Under the pieces are notes generated by a model. That model searched no databases, was not told where the DNA came from, and was given only the letters and a program-made list of their open reading frames with translations. A stretch of 46,384 bases of DNA from Pseudomonadota bacterium (GTDB lineage Bacteria; Desulfobacterota; Desulfovibrionia; Desulfovibrionales; Desulfomicrobiaceae). Every line of letters starts with the position of its first letter. Within the stretch, counting starts at the first letter, position 1. The stretch spans positions 1 through 46,384 of the forward strand of contig JAEWKZ010000054.1 in NCBI GenBank assembly GCA_023393525.1. Direction: 5' to 3'. Below are positions 14,422 through 24,337 of the stretch, piece after piece. A program made the position numbers and the translations under genes.

Positions 14422-17163
14422 GTGGACAACACTTCCTTCCAAGATGCGCGAGCCTCCAGATCCGCCGGTAAAATCACGTCCCCCGAAGAACGCTCCCTGC
14501 GCGCCATTCTGCAGCAGATCGAGGCGCTTCCCTCGCTTCCCGCCGTCGCCAACACCATTCTCGGGCAGGTTCTGACCCAGGATTTCGATCACTCGAAGCT
14601 GGCCCGCATCATCGAGACCGACCCCGCGCTGACGGTGAAGGTCCTGGAGCACGCCAACAGCGCGACCTACGCCAGCCGCGGCCACGTGGCCCAGGTGGAG
14701 CAGGGGCTCAACCGCCTCGGCAGCAAGGTGGTGCAGACGCTCATGCTCTCCATGCTCATCAAGGATTCGCTGATCAAGGGGGACAAAAAGTCCGAGGAAA
14801 TCCAAACCGCCCACTGGAAGCACAGCCTGGCCACGGCCGTCTTCGCCTCTCTCGTCGCGGCCAAGGCTGCTCCCGCCCTCGCCGGCGAAGCCTTTGGCGC
14901 GGGCATCATGCATGATCTCGGTGAAATTTTTTTGCAGCTGCATTTGCAGGAGCAGTACGTACAGGTTCTGGAACGCATGGAGGAGCTCTACGAGCCGGTC
15001 CTCGAAGCGGAACGGGAAGTCTTCAAGACAGACCACACCGCCGTGGGGCGCTGGATCGCTGAAAAATGGAGCCTGCCCTCGGCCATGACCGACGCCATCT
15101 GGCTGCACCACCACTCGGCCTCTGCCTTGAGCGCCTTCAAGGAGAATTCACGCCTCGTGGCCATCGTGGCCCTGGCCAACATTCTGGCCCATGCCACGCT
15201 CATGGATTCGCCCCGGGCCATGGCCCGGGAAAAGCAGCGTCAGGGCGGGCTTCAGGAAATGCTCGGCCTGGGCGAGAAGGAAATGCAGGCGATCTTGACG
15301 GCTTTCGCACCGGCCTTCGAGGAACGGGCCGAACCCTTCAACCTCGATGGCGATCAGGTCGGTCTTTTTCTGTCTTCGTTGCAGAAAGCCAATCAGCAGC
15401 TCATGCGCATGGGCCTGGACCTTGAGCAGTCCAACAGCCGCCTGGAGGATGCCAACCGCTTCACCAGCATGGGCTCCGTGGTCGGCCTGAAAATGAGCAA
15501 GGCCCGTACTCCCGAGGAGATATTCGAGTCGGCGGCCGTGTGCATGCACGAGGGTGTCGGGGTGCGGGGCGGTTTCGCGTACTGGATCGTGCCTTCGGAG
15601 CGGATCATGCAGGGGCTGGTCTGGAACGGCGACGGCAGCCGGCGAATGGTCAGCTATCCCCTGAACGGAAACGGTCTGCCCGCTTTGAAGAGCGGCGCCA
15701 CCCTGCCCGAAACTGTTCAAGCCATCGTGCTCAGCCACCACGAACGCCATGAGGGCGCGTCCTTGATGGACCGTGAGCTGCGTCTGAAGCAGTTTTTCGT
15801 GCTGCGCGGCTATTGCCTTTTTCCGCTGGTCGGCAATGACTTCACCGGAGAAATCTGCATTCTGCGTGCAAGCGACCGTCCGCCCAAGATGACCCCCCAG
15901 GAGTACATGGGCTATTCCCAGGTTTCCTGCGTGGCCTCGGCCTCCCTCGACAGGATGCGGCTTTTCGACAGCCTGCAGTTGCGCGCCGACGAGCTTTCCA
16001 TGGCCTTGTGGAAGAACCAGCAGATCAACCTCCAGCTTCTGCAGACGGAGCGTCTGGCGGCGGTGGGGCAGCTGGCGGCAGGCGCGGCCCACGAGATCAA
16101 CAACCCCCTGGCCATCATTTCGGCGCGCACCCAGCTTCTTGAGAACAGGGAGGACGACGAGAAGAAACGTCGGGACCTGCACCAGATCTCCGAACAGATC
16201 GAGCGCATCTCGTCCATCCTGCAGAGCCTGATGGGGTTCGCCAGACCCAACGCGCCCCAGGTCACCAAGCTGGACACCAACTCCCTTCTGCTCAAGATCA
16301 TCGGCCTGGTGGAGTCCATCTTCCAGACCCACCGCATTCCCATCGTGCAGGAGCTGGCGCCCGACCTGCCGCTCATCCTGGCCGACGCCAACCAGTTGGA
16401 GCAGGTCTTTCTCAACCTGGTCATCAACGCCCAGCACGCCATGGAGAAGGACGGCGGAGTGCTGACCATAAGCTCGGCCTTCCTGCCCGACGGCAAACGC
16501 ATCGCCATCTCGGTCAAGGACACGGGCACGGGCATTTCGCCCGAAAACCTTTCGCGCATCTTCGACCCCTTCTTTTCGACCAAGTCCGAAGGCAAGGGCA
16601 CGGGACTCGGGCTTTCCACCGCCTACGGCATCGTCACCAACCACTACGGGGAAATCAAGGTCGACAGCGCGCCGGGCAAGGGCACGGAGATGATCGTCAT
16701 CCTGCCTGTGTCCACGCCCGTGACCATGCCGCAAAAACCCGTGGTGCACGAACCCGACAAATGCTGCATGCCGACGGCCACTCTGGGGCACAGGATCCTG
16801 GTGGTCGACGATGAGCAGCACATCCGCGACATTCTCTCCGAAACCCTGCGCGAGGCGGGGTACGTCGTGGAAACAGCCGCCAACGGTGAGGAGGGGGCGC
16901 TCAAGCTGCGTTCCGGAACATTCGATCTGGTGCTTCTTGACATCCGCATGCCCCTCCATTCCGGAATCGATGTGCTCAAGCTCCTGCGACGCAACGGCGG
17001 CGGTCCCCCTGTGGTGATCATCTCCGGGCTGGCCTCGTCCGAGGAAATGGAAGAAGCCTTGCGTCTGGGAGCGGCCAAGTGTATACGCAAGCCCTTTCAT
17101 TTGAAGACCCTGCTTTCAGACATCTCGGGCCTTCTGCATCCGGCTTGCTCAACGCACAACTAA
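14422..17163 (+). CDS. HDOD - sensor histidine kinase - receiver hybrid
   Basis: 913 residues, GTG start with CGGAG upstream. Residues about 30-235 are an HDOD domain (LPSLPAVANTILGQVL, ETDPALTVKVLEHANSATYA, GIMHDLGEIFL). About 350-510 looks GAF-like. VGQLAAGAAHEINNPLAIIS near 551-570 is the phospho-acceptor H box; the ATPase N, G1 and G2 boxes follow (NLVINAQHAM, VKDTGTGIS, GKGTGLGLS). Residues about 791-910 are a receiver (ILVVDDEQHIRD, LVLLDIRMP with Asp near 840, and the Lys in IRKPFH). All catalytic residues are present, so it should autophosphorylate and relay internally. Its immediate partner is the MinD-like gene 12 bp downstream. Confidence 0.9.
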   Translation: MDNTSFQDARASRSAGKITSPEERSLRAILQQIEALPSLPAVANTILGQVLTQDFDHSKLARIIETDPALTVKVLEHANSATYASRGHVAQVEQGLNRLGSKVVQTLMLSMLIKDSLIKGDKKSEEIQTAHWKHSLATAVFASLVAAKAAPALAGEAFGAGIMHDLGEIFLQLHLQEQYVQVLERMEELYEPVLEAEREVFKTDHTAVGRWIAEKWSLPSAMTDAIWLHHHSASALSAFKENSRLVAIVALANILAHATLMDSPRAMAREKQRQGGLQEMLGLGEKEMQAILTAFAPAFEERAEPFNLDGDQVGLFLSSLQKANQQLMRMGLDLEQSNSRLEDANRFTSMGSVVGLKMSKARTPEEIFESAAVCMHEGVGVRGGFAYWIVPSERIMQGLVWNGDGSRRMVSYPLNGNGLPALKSGATLPETVQAIVLSHHERHEGASLMDRELRLKQFFVLRGYCLFPLVGNDFTGEICILRASDRPPKMTPQEYMGYSQVSCVASASLDRMRLFDSLQLRADELSMALWKNQQINLQLLQTERLAAVGQLAAGAAHEINNPLAIISARTQLLENREDDEKKRRDLHQISEQIERISSILQSLMGFARPNAPQVTKLDTNSLLLKIIGLVESIFQTHRIPIVQELAPDLPLILADANQLEQVFLNLVINAQHAMEKDGGVLTISSAFLPDGKRIAISVKDTGTGISPENLSRIFDPFFSTKSEGKGTGLGLSTAYGIVTNHYGEIKVDSAPGKGTEMIVILPVSTPVTMPQKPVVHEPDKCCMPTATLGHRILVVDDEQHIRDILSETLREAGYVVETAANGEEGALKLRSGTFDLVLLDIRMPLHSGIDVLKLLRRNGGGPPVVIISGLASSEEMEEALRLGAAKCIRKPFHLKTLLSDISGLLHPACSTHN

Positions 17164-17175
17164 GCATCGGTTTTC

Positions 17176-18597
17176 ATGCAGCACTCCTCGCCACCATCCG
17201 CCGCACGGCCCCGTCACACCCGCATTCTGTCCCTGGCCAGCGGCAAGGGCGGAACAGGCAAGACCACCGTGGCCGTCAACCTGGCCCTGGCCCTCAACCG
17301 CGCCGGATACACGGTCTGCCTGCTCGACGCCGACTTCGGCCTGTCCAACGCGGAAGTGCATCTGGGATTGCCGTCACCCATCAATACTCTGGAAAACGTT
17401 CTTTTTGACGCCCTGCCCCTGGATGAGTGTCTGGTACCGGTGCGTCCCGGATTCGATCTCCTGTCGGGCAGCAATGGCGTGGCCCGCATGGCCGAGCTGG
17501 ATGTGGCCGCGCGCAAGCGCCTGGTGGCCGAATTCACCGCCCTTTCAGGGTACGATTTTCTCATTCTCGACAATTCGCCGGGCATCTCGGCCCAGGTGGT
17601 TTCCATGTGCCTGGCCACGCGCGAGATCATTCTGGTGGTCAATCCCGAGGCCAGCGCCCTGGTCGACGCCTACGCGCTGATCAAGGTGCTCAAGGAAAAC
17701 GGCTTGTGGTGGCCGCCGCTGGTTCTGGTCAACCGCTGCGAATCGGGCGTCCAGGCCAGACAGGTCTTTACCCGCTTCCAGGAGACGGTGGAGCAGTTTC
17801 TGGGCCTCAAGCCCCTTTTTCTGGGCGCGGTGCCGCTGGACGACGCGGCCCGCAAGATGTCGGCCCTGGGCAAGCCTTTCGTGACCCTGCGCGATGATCT
17901 GCCCGCGAGCCAGGCCATCATGTCCGTCGCCAAAATCCTGGCCGAGCGCCTGAACAAGGACTGGGCCAGAAACAAGCCTTCGGAGTTTTTCGAAAACGTG
18001 GTCGTGCGCATGAAGCAGCGCCCCGACTTCGGATTGGGCCGGATTGCCGCCAATTCGAGCGCCCCGACGGGCGACACGACCCAGTCCGACGTGTACATGG
18101 AATTGGTGGCCGTACTCGACAAGGCTTCGCTGCTCTGCGAAAAGCTGCTCGAAAATCCGGCCTACGCCTTTGTTCGGGACCGTTTCGGCCTGGTGCGCCT
18201 GGCCGTGGACAATTTTCTGTCTCCCATCGACCGGCTGCGCAAGCCGCGCGGAGCCTTGAAACCCCGGATCCTGGTGCTGAGCAATCACGAACAGATGCGG
18301 ACCATGCTGGGGGAGATCGTGACGGAAGTGGGCTACGAGGGGGAAGCGTTCGCTCCCGGTCAGGGGGATTTCCTCAAATACCGCGACACCTGCAACCTGA
18401 TCCTGGTCTCCTGCGACCGCCCCGAGGCCCTTATCCGCTCCTGCCTGCTCCAGGTGCCGGAAGTGCCGCTTGTCCTTTTGACCGGATTCGGCAGCTCGTC
18501 CCTGGAGGCGGAGTTCCGTCACCGCACCGTGGCCGTGGTGCCCAGACCCTTCCATGTCAACGAACTGCGCACCATCCTGAAATCCGCCCTGCGCTGA
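17176..18597 (+). CDS. MinD/FlhG-type ATPase with a degenerate C-terminal receiver domain
   Basis: 473 residues. LSLASGKGGTGKTTVAVNLA near 17-36 is the deviant Walker A motif with both lysines, CLLDADFGLSNAEVHLGL the switch/Walker A' region, and YDFLILDNSPGISAQV Walker B. This places the first 270 residues with FlhG/FleN and related MinD ATPases that count or position polar structures. Residues about 350-470 have a receiver-like fold (KPRILVLSNHEQMRTMLGEI ... VVPRPFHVNELRTI), but the phosphoacceptor Asp position is Ser (NLILVSCDRP) and the acidic pair at the start is missing, so it is probably a phosphorylation-independent docking domain. The upstream kinase-receiver is the obvious interaction partner. 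Confidence 0.82.
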   Translation: MQHSSPPSAARPRHTRILSLASGKGGTGKTTVAVNLALALNRAGYTVCLLDADFGLSNAEVHLGLPSPINTLENVLFDALPLDECLVPVRPGFDLLSGSNGVARMAELDVAARKRLVAEFTALSGYDFLILDNSPGISAQVVSMCLATREIILVVNPEASALVDAYALIKVLKENGLWWPPLVLVNRCESGVQARQVFTRFQETVEQFLGLKPLFLGAVPLDDAARKMSALGKPFVTLRDDLPASQAIMSVAKILAERLNKDWARNKPSEFFENVVVRMKQRPDFGLGRIAANSSAPTGDTTQSDVYMELVAVLDKASLLCEKLLENPAYAFVRDRFGLVRLAVDNFLSPIDRLRKPRGALKPRILVLSNHEQMRTMLGEIVTEVGYEGEAFAPGQGDFLKYRDTCNLILVSCDRPEALIRSCLLQVPEVPLVLLTGFGSSSLEAEFRHRTVAVVPRPFHVNELRTILKSALR

Positions 18598-18720
18598 GCG
18601 CCTATTTACAATCACCGCCCCGTGGCATAAGCAAAATTCCTTTCTTTCCCCTTCCTTGGGGAGTTGTCTTCATCCTGCGAAGGCCGCACGCGCGGATTTT
18701 CGCAGCATTCGGGAATGCAT

Positions 18721-20022
18721 ATGCGCAGAGATATCGAACATGTGGGCTGGGGAAAACTGACCTATGAAATCAGGGCGATAGTGGCCGTGGCCCAGGATCT
18801 TCGCAATCTTGGCCTGGAGATCACCTGGGAAAACATCGGCGACCCCATCGAGAAGGGAGAGCAGGTTCCCGGTTGGATCAAGGAAATCATCGCCGGCCTG
18901 GCCATGAACGACAAGACATACGGCTACTGCGCCACGCAGGGCGTGCTCGAGACCCGCGAATTTGTGGCCAAGCTTGTCAACCAGCGCGGCAGCTATCAGG
19001 TCACGGCCGACGACATCATATTTTTCAACGGCCTGGGCGACGCCGTGGCCAAGATATTTGGTTTTCTCAAGCGCGAAGCTCGGGTCATCGGACCTTCTCC
19101 GGCCTATTCCACCCATTCCTCGGCCGAAGCCGCACATTCCGGGTACGAGCACCTGACCTACGAACTCGATCCGAACAACGGCTGGATGCCGGATCTGGTC
19201 GATCTGGAGAACAAGGTCCGCTACAACGACTCCATCGCCGGCATCCTGTTCATCAACCCGGACAACCCCACGGGCGCGGTCTATCCGTGCGAGCTGATCG
19301 AAAAGATCGTGGACATCGCCCGGCGCTACAATGTCTTTGTCCTGGCGGACGAGATTTACGCCAACATCGTCTACAGCGGGCATCCGACCTGTAGCCTGTC
19401 CGAGGTCATCGGCGAGGTTCCGGGCATGGCCCTGCGCGGCATCTCCAAGGAATATCCCTGGCCGGGCGGGCGCTGCGGCTGGATCGAAGTCTACAACAAG
19501 GACAAGAATCCGGATTTTCGCGCCTACATCAGAAGCCTCTTGAACGCCAAGATGCTCGAGGTCTGTTCCACCAGCCTGCCCCAGCTCTCCATCCCTCCGG
19601 TCATGGGCGACCCGCGCTACCCGGCCCATCTCGACGCCCGGCGCAGGATGTTCGAACACCGTGCCCAGGAGGCCTGGGAAGCGTTCCAGGGCGTGAAAGG
19701 GGTCAAGGTCATCAAGCCCCAGGGCGCGTTCTACATGTCGGTCATGTTCGAGGACGGGGTTTTGAACGGCAGGCAGACCCTGGAAATAGAGAACCCCAAA
19801 GTCAGGGCGCACATCGAGGAGATCGTGCAGGGAGTGGAAGTGGACAAGCGCTTCGTCTACTACCTGCTCGGCGCCACCGGCATCTGCGTGGTGCCGCTGA
19901 CGGGTTTCTGCTGCAACCGCAAGGGGTTCCGCGTCACGCTCCTGGAGACCGACGACGCCAAGCGTTTGAAAACCTGGCGCACCATCGTCGACGCCATCAC
20001 CCGCTACCTGGCCTCGGCCTGA
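18721..20022 (+). CDS. PLP-dependent class I aminotransferase
   Basis: 433 residues. YGYCATQGVLETREFVAKLV binds the cofactor ring region, FINPDNPTGAVY and LADEIYANIVYSG carry the Asn, Asp and Tyr contacts, and GISKEYPWPGGRCGW contains the Schiff-base lysine and phosphate arginine. The C-terminal NRKGFRVTLLE has the carboxylate-binding arginine. It is a fold type I, aspartate/aromatic-type aminotransferase; substrate not determinable. ATGs at 18715 and 18721 are both possible and neither has a strong ribosome site. It leads a compact run of genes (four-base gap to the Nudix gene). Confidence 0.85.
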   Translation: MRRDIEHVGWGKLTYEIRAIVAVAQDLRNLGLEITWENIGDPIEKGEQVPGWIKEIIAGLAMNDKTYGYCATQGVLETREFVAKLVNQRGSYQVTADDIIFFNGLGDAVAKIFGFLKREARVIGPSPAYSTHSSAEAAHSGYEHLTYELDPNNGWMPDLVDLENKVRYNDSIAGILFINPDNPTGAVYPCELIEKIVDIARRYNVFVLADEIYANIVYSGHPTCSLSEVIGEVPGMALRGISKEYPWPGGRCGWIEVYNKDKNPDFRAYIRSLLNAKMLEVCSTSLPQLSIPPVMGDPRYPAHLDARRRMFEHRAQEAWEAFQGVKGVKVIKPQGAFYMSVMFEDGVLNGRQTLEIENPKVRAHIEEIVQGVEVDKRFVYYLLGATGICVVPLTGFCCNRKGFRVTLLETDDAKRLKTWRTIVDAITRYLASA

Positions 20023-20026
20023 ACCC

Positions 20027-20656
20027 GTGGCCGACGAGTGCAACCCGCGCTGGCTGGACTGGGCGCGGGAGATTCAAGCCCTGGCCCAGACAGGTCTGGC
20101 CTTTACCAAGAGCCCTTATGACCGGGCGAGCTTTGGCCGCCTGTCGGACATCGCCGCGGAAATGGTGGCGGAGCACTCGCAGCTTGACGCCCAGACAGTG
20201 CAGCGCGCCTTTTCCCTGGAGCCGGGCTACGCCACGCCCAAGGTCGACGTGCGCGCGGCGGTGGTCCGCGACGGTCGCATCCTGCTGGTGCGGGAAAGCG
20301 CGGACGGAAAATGGGCCATGCCCGGCGGCTGGGCCGACGTGGGAGACCGTCCCTCCGAGACGGCGGTGCGCGAAACGCTTGAAGAGAGCGGATTCGTGGT
20401 CCGCGCCGTGAAGCTGGTCGGCGCTTTTGACGCCAACCGGGGCGAGAAGGCCAGCATGTTCTTTCACGCCGTGAAATTGATTTTCCTCTGCGAACTTCTC
20501 GGAGGAAAGGCCAGAGGCAGCATGGAGACCCTGGAGGTCGGTTTTTTCGACCTGGACGACCTGCCGCCTTTGTCCATTGAACGAACCAACCAGCGCCACC
20601 TGGAGGAAATCCGCGCCCACCTGCGCGATCCCCTGCGATTGGCCGCTTTTGATTGA
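20027..20656 (+). CDS. Nudix hydrolase with N-terminal Nudix-associated domain
   Basis: 209 residues, GTG start four bases after the aminotransferase stop. Residues 1-65 (WLDWAREIQALAQTGLAFTK, YDRASFGRLSDIAAEM) form the helical domain found before some ADP-sugar or CDP-alcohol Nudix enzymes. The Nudix box GGWADVGDRPSETAVRETLE is nearly canonical; the first acidic position is Asp instead of Glu, a mild change. WAMPGGWADV upstream is a family feature. It probably hydrolyses a nucleoside diphosphate linked to a small moiety. The next gene, murI, starts one base after its stop codon. Confidence 0.85.
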   Translation: MADECNPRWLDWAREIQALAQTGLAFTKSPYDRASFGRLSDIAAEMVAEHSQLDAQTVQRAFSLEPGYATPKVDVRAAVVRDGRILLVRESADGKWAMPGGWADVGDRPSETAVRETLEESGFVVRAVKLVGAFDANRGEKASMFFHAVKLIFLCELLGGKARGSMETLEVGFFDLDDLPPLSIERTNQRHLEEIRAHLRDPLRLAAFD

Positions 20657-20657
20657 T

Positions 20658-21476
20658 ATGTACGAATCCGACTGCACCCTGCCCATCGGGGTTTTTGATT
20701 CCGGCATCGGCGGATTGACCGTGCTGAAGGCGTTGACCGAGGCGTTGCCCAGGGAGAGTTTCCTCTATCTCGGGGACACGGCGCGCTTGCCCTACGGCAC
20801 CAAGAGCGCCAAATCCGTGATCCGCTACGTGCTGCAAACCACGGCCCTGCTCAAGGCCAGGGGCATCAAGCTCCTGGTCATCGCCTGCAACACGGCCACG
20901 GGCGTGTCCCTGGAAGCCCTGCAGGACGCCTATCCGGACCTGCCGGTCATCGGCGTCATCCGCCCCGGAGCGGAGGCGGCATGCCGTTCGAGCCGAAACG
21001 GACGCATCGGGGTCATCGGCACGGAGAGCACCGTCAACGCGCGCGGCTATGAACGCGAGATCCTGCGCATCCGACCGGAGGCGCGGGTTTTCGCCCAGGC
21101 CTGTCCGCTTTTCGTGCCCCTGGCCGAAGAAGGGTGGTGCGACGGGCAGATCGCGAGCCTTGTGGCCGAGCGCTATCTCAGCGGCCTGGTCAGGGAGACT
21201 GGCATCGATACGCTGGTGCTCGGATGCACACATTTTCCGGTTCTGGCCGGAGCCATCCAGGATGTCGTGGGCCCGGACGTGACCCTGGTCGACTCCGCCC
21301 GGACCACGGCGGAATTCGTGCAGGACATGCTGGAGCGCCGCGACATCTGTTCGACCACCAAGGAGCGCAGTCTGACCTTTCTGGCCACCGATGGAGCCCG
21401 AAGATTCGCGCGAGTCGGCGGGGTCTTCATGCACCACGCCCTGGACCCTGCTGAAGTGGAGATCGTTGATCTCTGA
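20658..21476 (+). CDS. murI: Glutamate racemase
   Basis: 272 residues. GVFDSGIGGLTVLKAL holds the first active-site Asp-Ser, LVIACNTATGVSLEAL the first catalytic Cys, and VLGCTHFPVLAG the second catalytic Cys-Thr-His. YLGDTARLPYGTKS is also conserved. The enzyme interconverts L- and D-glutamate for peptidoglycan. The start is the ATG at 20658 directly after the Nudix gene. The stop TGA shares its last base with the next ATG (TGATG), which indicates coupling. Confidence 0.93.
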   Translation: MYESDCTLPIGVFDSGIGGLTVLKALTEALPRESFLYLGDTARLPYGTKSAKSVIRYVLQTTALLKARGIKLLVIACNTATGVSLEALQDAYPDLPVIGVIRPGAEAACRSSRNGRIGVIGTESTVNARGYEREILRIRPEARVFAQACPLFVPLAEEGWCDGQIASLVAERYLSGLVRETGIDTLVLGCTHFPVLAGAIQDVVGPDVTLVDSARTTAEFVQDMLERRDICSTTKERSLTFLATDGARRFARVGGVFMHHALDPAEVEIVDL

Positions 21477-21934
21477 TGTGCGCGCTGCTGGCAGTGGACG
21501 CGGGGGTACGCACGGGTCTGGCCCTTCTGGATCGCGACGGACGTCTGCTGTGGTGCAGGTCGCACAATCTGGGAACCACCGCGAGGCTCAGAAAAGCCGC
21601 AGGCAGGATACTTTTTGAATTGCCCGCACTCGAGTATCTGGTAGTGGAGGGCGGCGGCCAGACGGCAGGCATATGGGAACACGCCGCCGGGAAAAGAAAT
21701 CTGCCGTATCGTACGATCCAGGCCGAAATTTGGCGGGAACATTTTCTGCTGCCCCGGCAACGGGTAAGCGGCTCCAAGGCCAAAGCCGCAGCCTGCGCCC
21801 TGGTGGCGGCCATTCTGCGCCGGGAAGGCTGGTCGTCTCCGACCACCCCCGGCCATGATGCGGCCGAAGCCGCGCTCATCGGCCTGTGGGCCGCGGTACA
21901 ACTCGGGTGGCGGGACATGCCCGCCCTCAAATAA
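21476..21934 (+). CDS. RuvC/RNase H-fold protein of unknown role
   Basis: 152 residues. LLAVDAGVRTGLALLDRDG is the first strand-turn of a RuvC-like RNase H fold with its Asp, EYLVVEGGGQ supplies a candidate Glu, and GHDAAEAALIGLWAAV the terminal Asp. All three acidic positions of a two-metal nuclease are thus present. It is not canonical RuvC, whose gene sits with ruvA/ruvB and which is longer in motif detail. It may be a structure-specific nuclease. Coupled to murI and followed after 13 bp by an HDOD gene. Confidence 0.65.
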   Translation: MCALLAVDAGVRTGLALLDRDGRLLWCRSHNLGTTARLRKAAGRILFELPALEYLVVEGGGQTAGIWEHAAGKRNLPYRTIQAEIWREHFLLPRQRVSGSKAKAAACALVAAILRREGWSSPTTPGHDAAEAALIGLWAAVQLGWRDMPALK

Positions 21935-21947
21935 CACAACGGACAAC

Positions 21948-22796
21948 ATGGACAAACTCAGTTTCGACCTTCCCGGCATCAGTCCGGTCGGCCTCGATCT
22001 CATCACGTTGCTGAACACGTCACAGGCAACGGTCAAGCAGATCGCGGCCCAGGCCAAGCTCGACCCGGTCATCTTCGGCAACATCATCGCCTGCGCCAAC
22101 TCGCCCATGTACCACGAGGCCAACAACTCGACAGACATCCTGACCTCCCTGGTCCGGCTGGGACAGCGGGAAATCAAACGCATCGTGTACCAGGTCGTGC
22201 TGCGGGCGGCATTTTTCCACGAATCCCCGGAAATACATGCCATTCTGCGCCGAGTCTGGCAGCAGAGCTTGACGGCCAACGTCTTCATGCAGCAGTTCGT
22301 TTCCGCGGTTCCGGACGCCTACGACCTTGACGCCGAGGCCGTGCAGTGCCTGGAATGCCTGGGCCTGATCCACAACATCGGCTATGTTGTGCTGCTGGTC
22401 AATTTTCAGGATCGCTATCTGGAGTTCTTCAGGCATTGCGAAGGGTTGGAGCTGCCCGACTTCTTCGAGGAGGAAAGCCGCTGGTTCGACGGATTCGATC
22501 ATTTTTCCGCCGGTCATGCCGTGCTCGAAGCGTGGTGCTTTCCGCAGTCCATCTGTGAAATTGTGGCGCAGTACGCATTGGGAAACGAGACGTTTCACGG
22601 CAGATATCCCGCCCTGCACAGTCTGCTGCGCCTGTCCAGACACGTGATCATGATGACGGATGCCAATTTCCATCCGAAGAAGCCTGCGGATTTCTGGTTG
22701 AACGGGACCGATCTGCCCGCATCCGAGGTCGATTACGAACAGATCATAAACGACGTGCGCCAGTGCGTTAAAAGCATCGAGGGTTCTTTCGAATGA
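21948..22796 (+). CDS. HDOD domain protein
   Basis: 282 residues. LITLLNTSQATVKQIAAQAK, ANSPMYHEANNSTDILTSLV and RLGQREIKRIVYQVVLRAAF are the HDOD start; the HD-like segment CLGLIHNIGYVVLLVNF retains His but lacks the usual HD pair, as HDOD domains do. No output domain follows, so it probably acts as a protein-interaction or sensing subunit; HDOD proteins commonly work with two-component or cyclic-di-GMP systems. The stop codon overlaps the start of the small selenoprotein candidate (ATGATG), so both would be translated from one message. Confidence 0.82.
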   Translation: MDKLSFDLPGISPVGLDLITLLNTSQATVKQIAAQAKLDPVIFGNIIACANSPMYHEANNSTDILTSLVRLGQREIKRIVYQVVLRAAFFHESPEIHAILRRVWQQSLTANVFMQQFVSAVPDAYDLDAEAVQCLECLGLIHNIGYVVLLVNFQDRYLEFFRHCEGLELPDFFEEESRWFDGFDHFSAGHAVLEAWCFPQSICEIVAQYALGNETFHGRYPALHSLLRLSRHVIMMTDANFHPKKPADFWLNGTDLPASEVDYEQIINDVRQCVKSIEGSFE

Positions 22797-22993
22797 TGCC
22801 CGGTCAAAACGAGTTCAGAACACGGTTGCGTTGCAGGAAATGTCACGGCATGCTGCAGGTCCGTCGCACCTGACGGGCAGTGGAGCTTCGCTGCAAGTCT
22901 TGCGGCGCCACCTTTGGATTGCAGGAATTCGGGACCAGCCTCGACGACCTGCTGGAAGAGTATCTGGCCAACTTTCCCTGTGACAGGGTCTGA
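22793..22993 (+). CDS. Small dual-CxxC selenoprotein candidate with in-frame UGA
   Basis: 66 residues if the TGA at 22871-22873 is read as selenocysteine (residue 27). Before it: MMPGQNEFRTRLRCRKCHGM, then LQVRRT; after it: RAVELRCKSCGATFGLQEFG, then a helix LDDLLEEYLANFPCDRV. The frame is the same on both sides and stays open 39 codons past the TGA. Two CxxC pairs flank the U like a zinc or redox ribbon. I recall Desulfovibrio-type small proteins of this C-x2-C ... RRxC ... C-x2-C design, in which Cys sits where UGA lies here; some are annotated as seleno-proteins. A SECIS-like hairpin lies 23 bases downstream of the UGA. The alternative is a pseudogene with a nonsense change. Start overlaps the HDOD stop. 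Confidence 0.7.
22889..22907 (+). promoter_or_regulatory. Bacterial SECIS-like hairpin
   Basis: CGCTGCAA (22889-22896) pairs with TTGCGGCG (22900-22907) with one G-U wobble, leaving a GTC loop. The loop G lies 23 bases after the UGA, within the range known for bacterial SECIS elements. The upper part, UGC-AAGUCUU-GCG, is close to the E. coli fdhF SECIS top as I remember it, UGC-AGGUCU-GCA. Confidence 0.6.
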
Positions 22994-23062
22994 CCCTGCC
23001 CCAAGCATCACGCCTGCCCCCCGGGGCAGGAAAAATTCGCGCACAGGATTTTTTGCAACTTT

Positions 23063-24333
<1,271 letters not shown>

Positions 24334-24337
<4 letters not shown>

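Noticed and set aside
15148..17100. 650-residue minus-strand open frame
   Set aside because: Shadow of the HDOD kinase, which has every kinase box in the other strand.
18598..18720. Sigma54 promoter before the aminotransferase (TGGCATAAGCA)
   Set aside because: The GG-N10-GC spacing of the -24/-12 boxes is not met.
22996..23035. CCTGCCCC/GGGGCAGG hairpin after the selenoprotein candidate as a terminator
   Set aside because: It is followed by A-rich sequence rather than T-run on the plus strand; termination is possible but not supported. The hairpin may still stabilise the 3' end.
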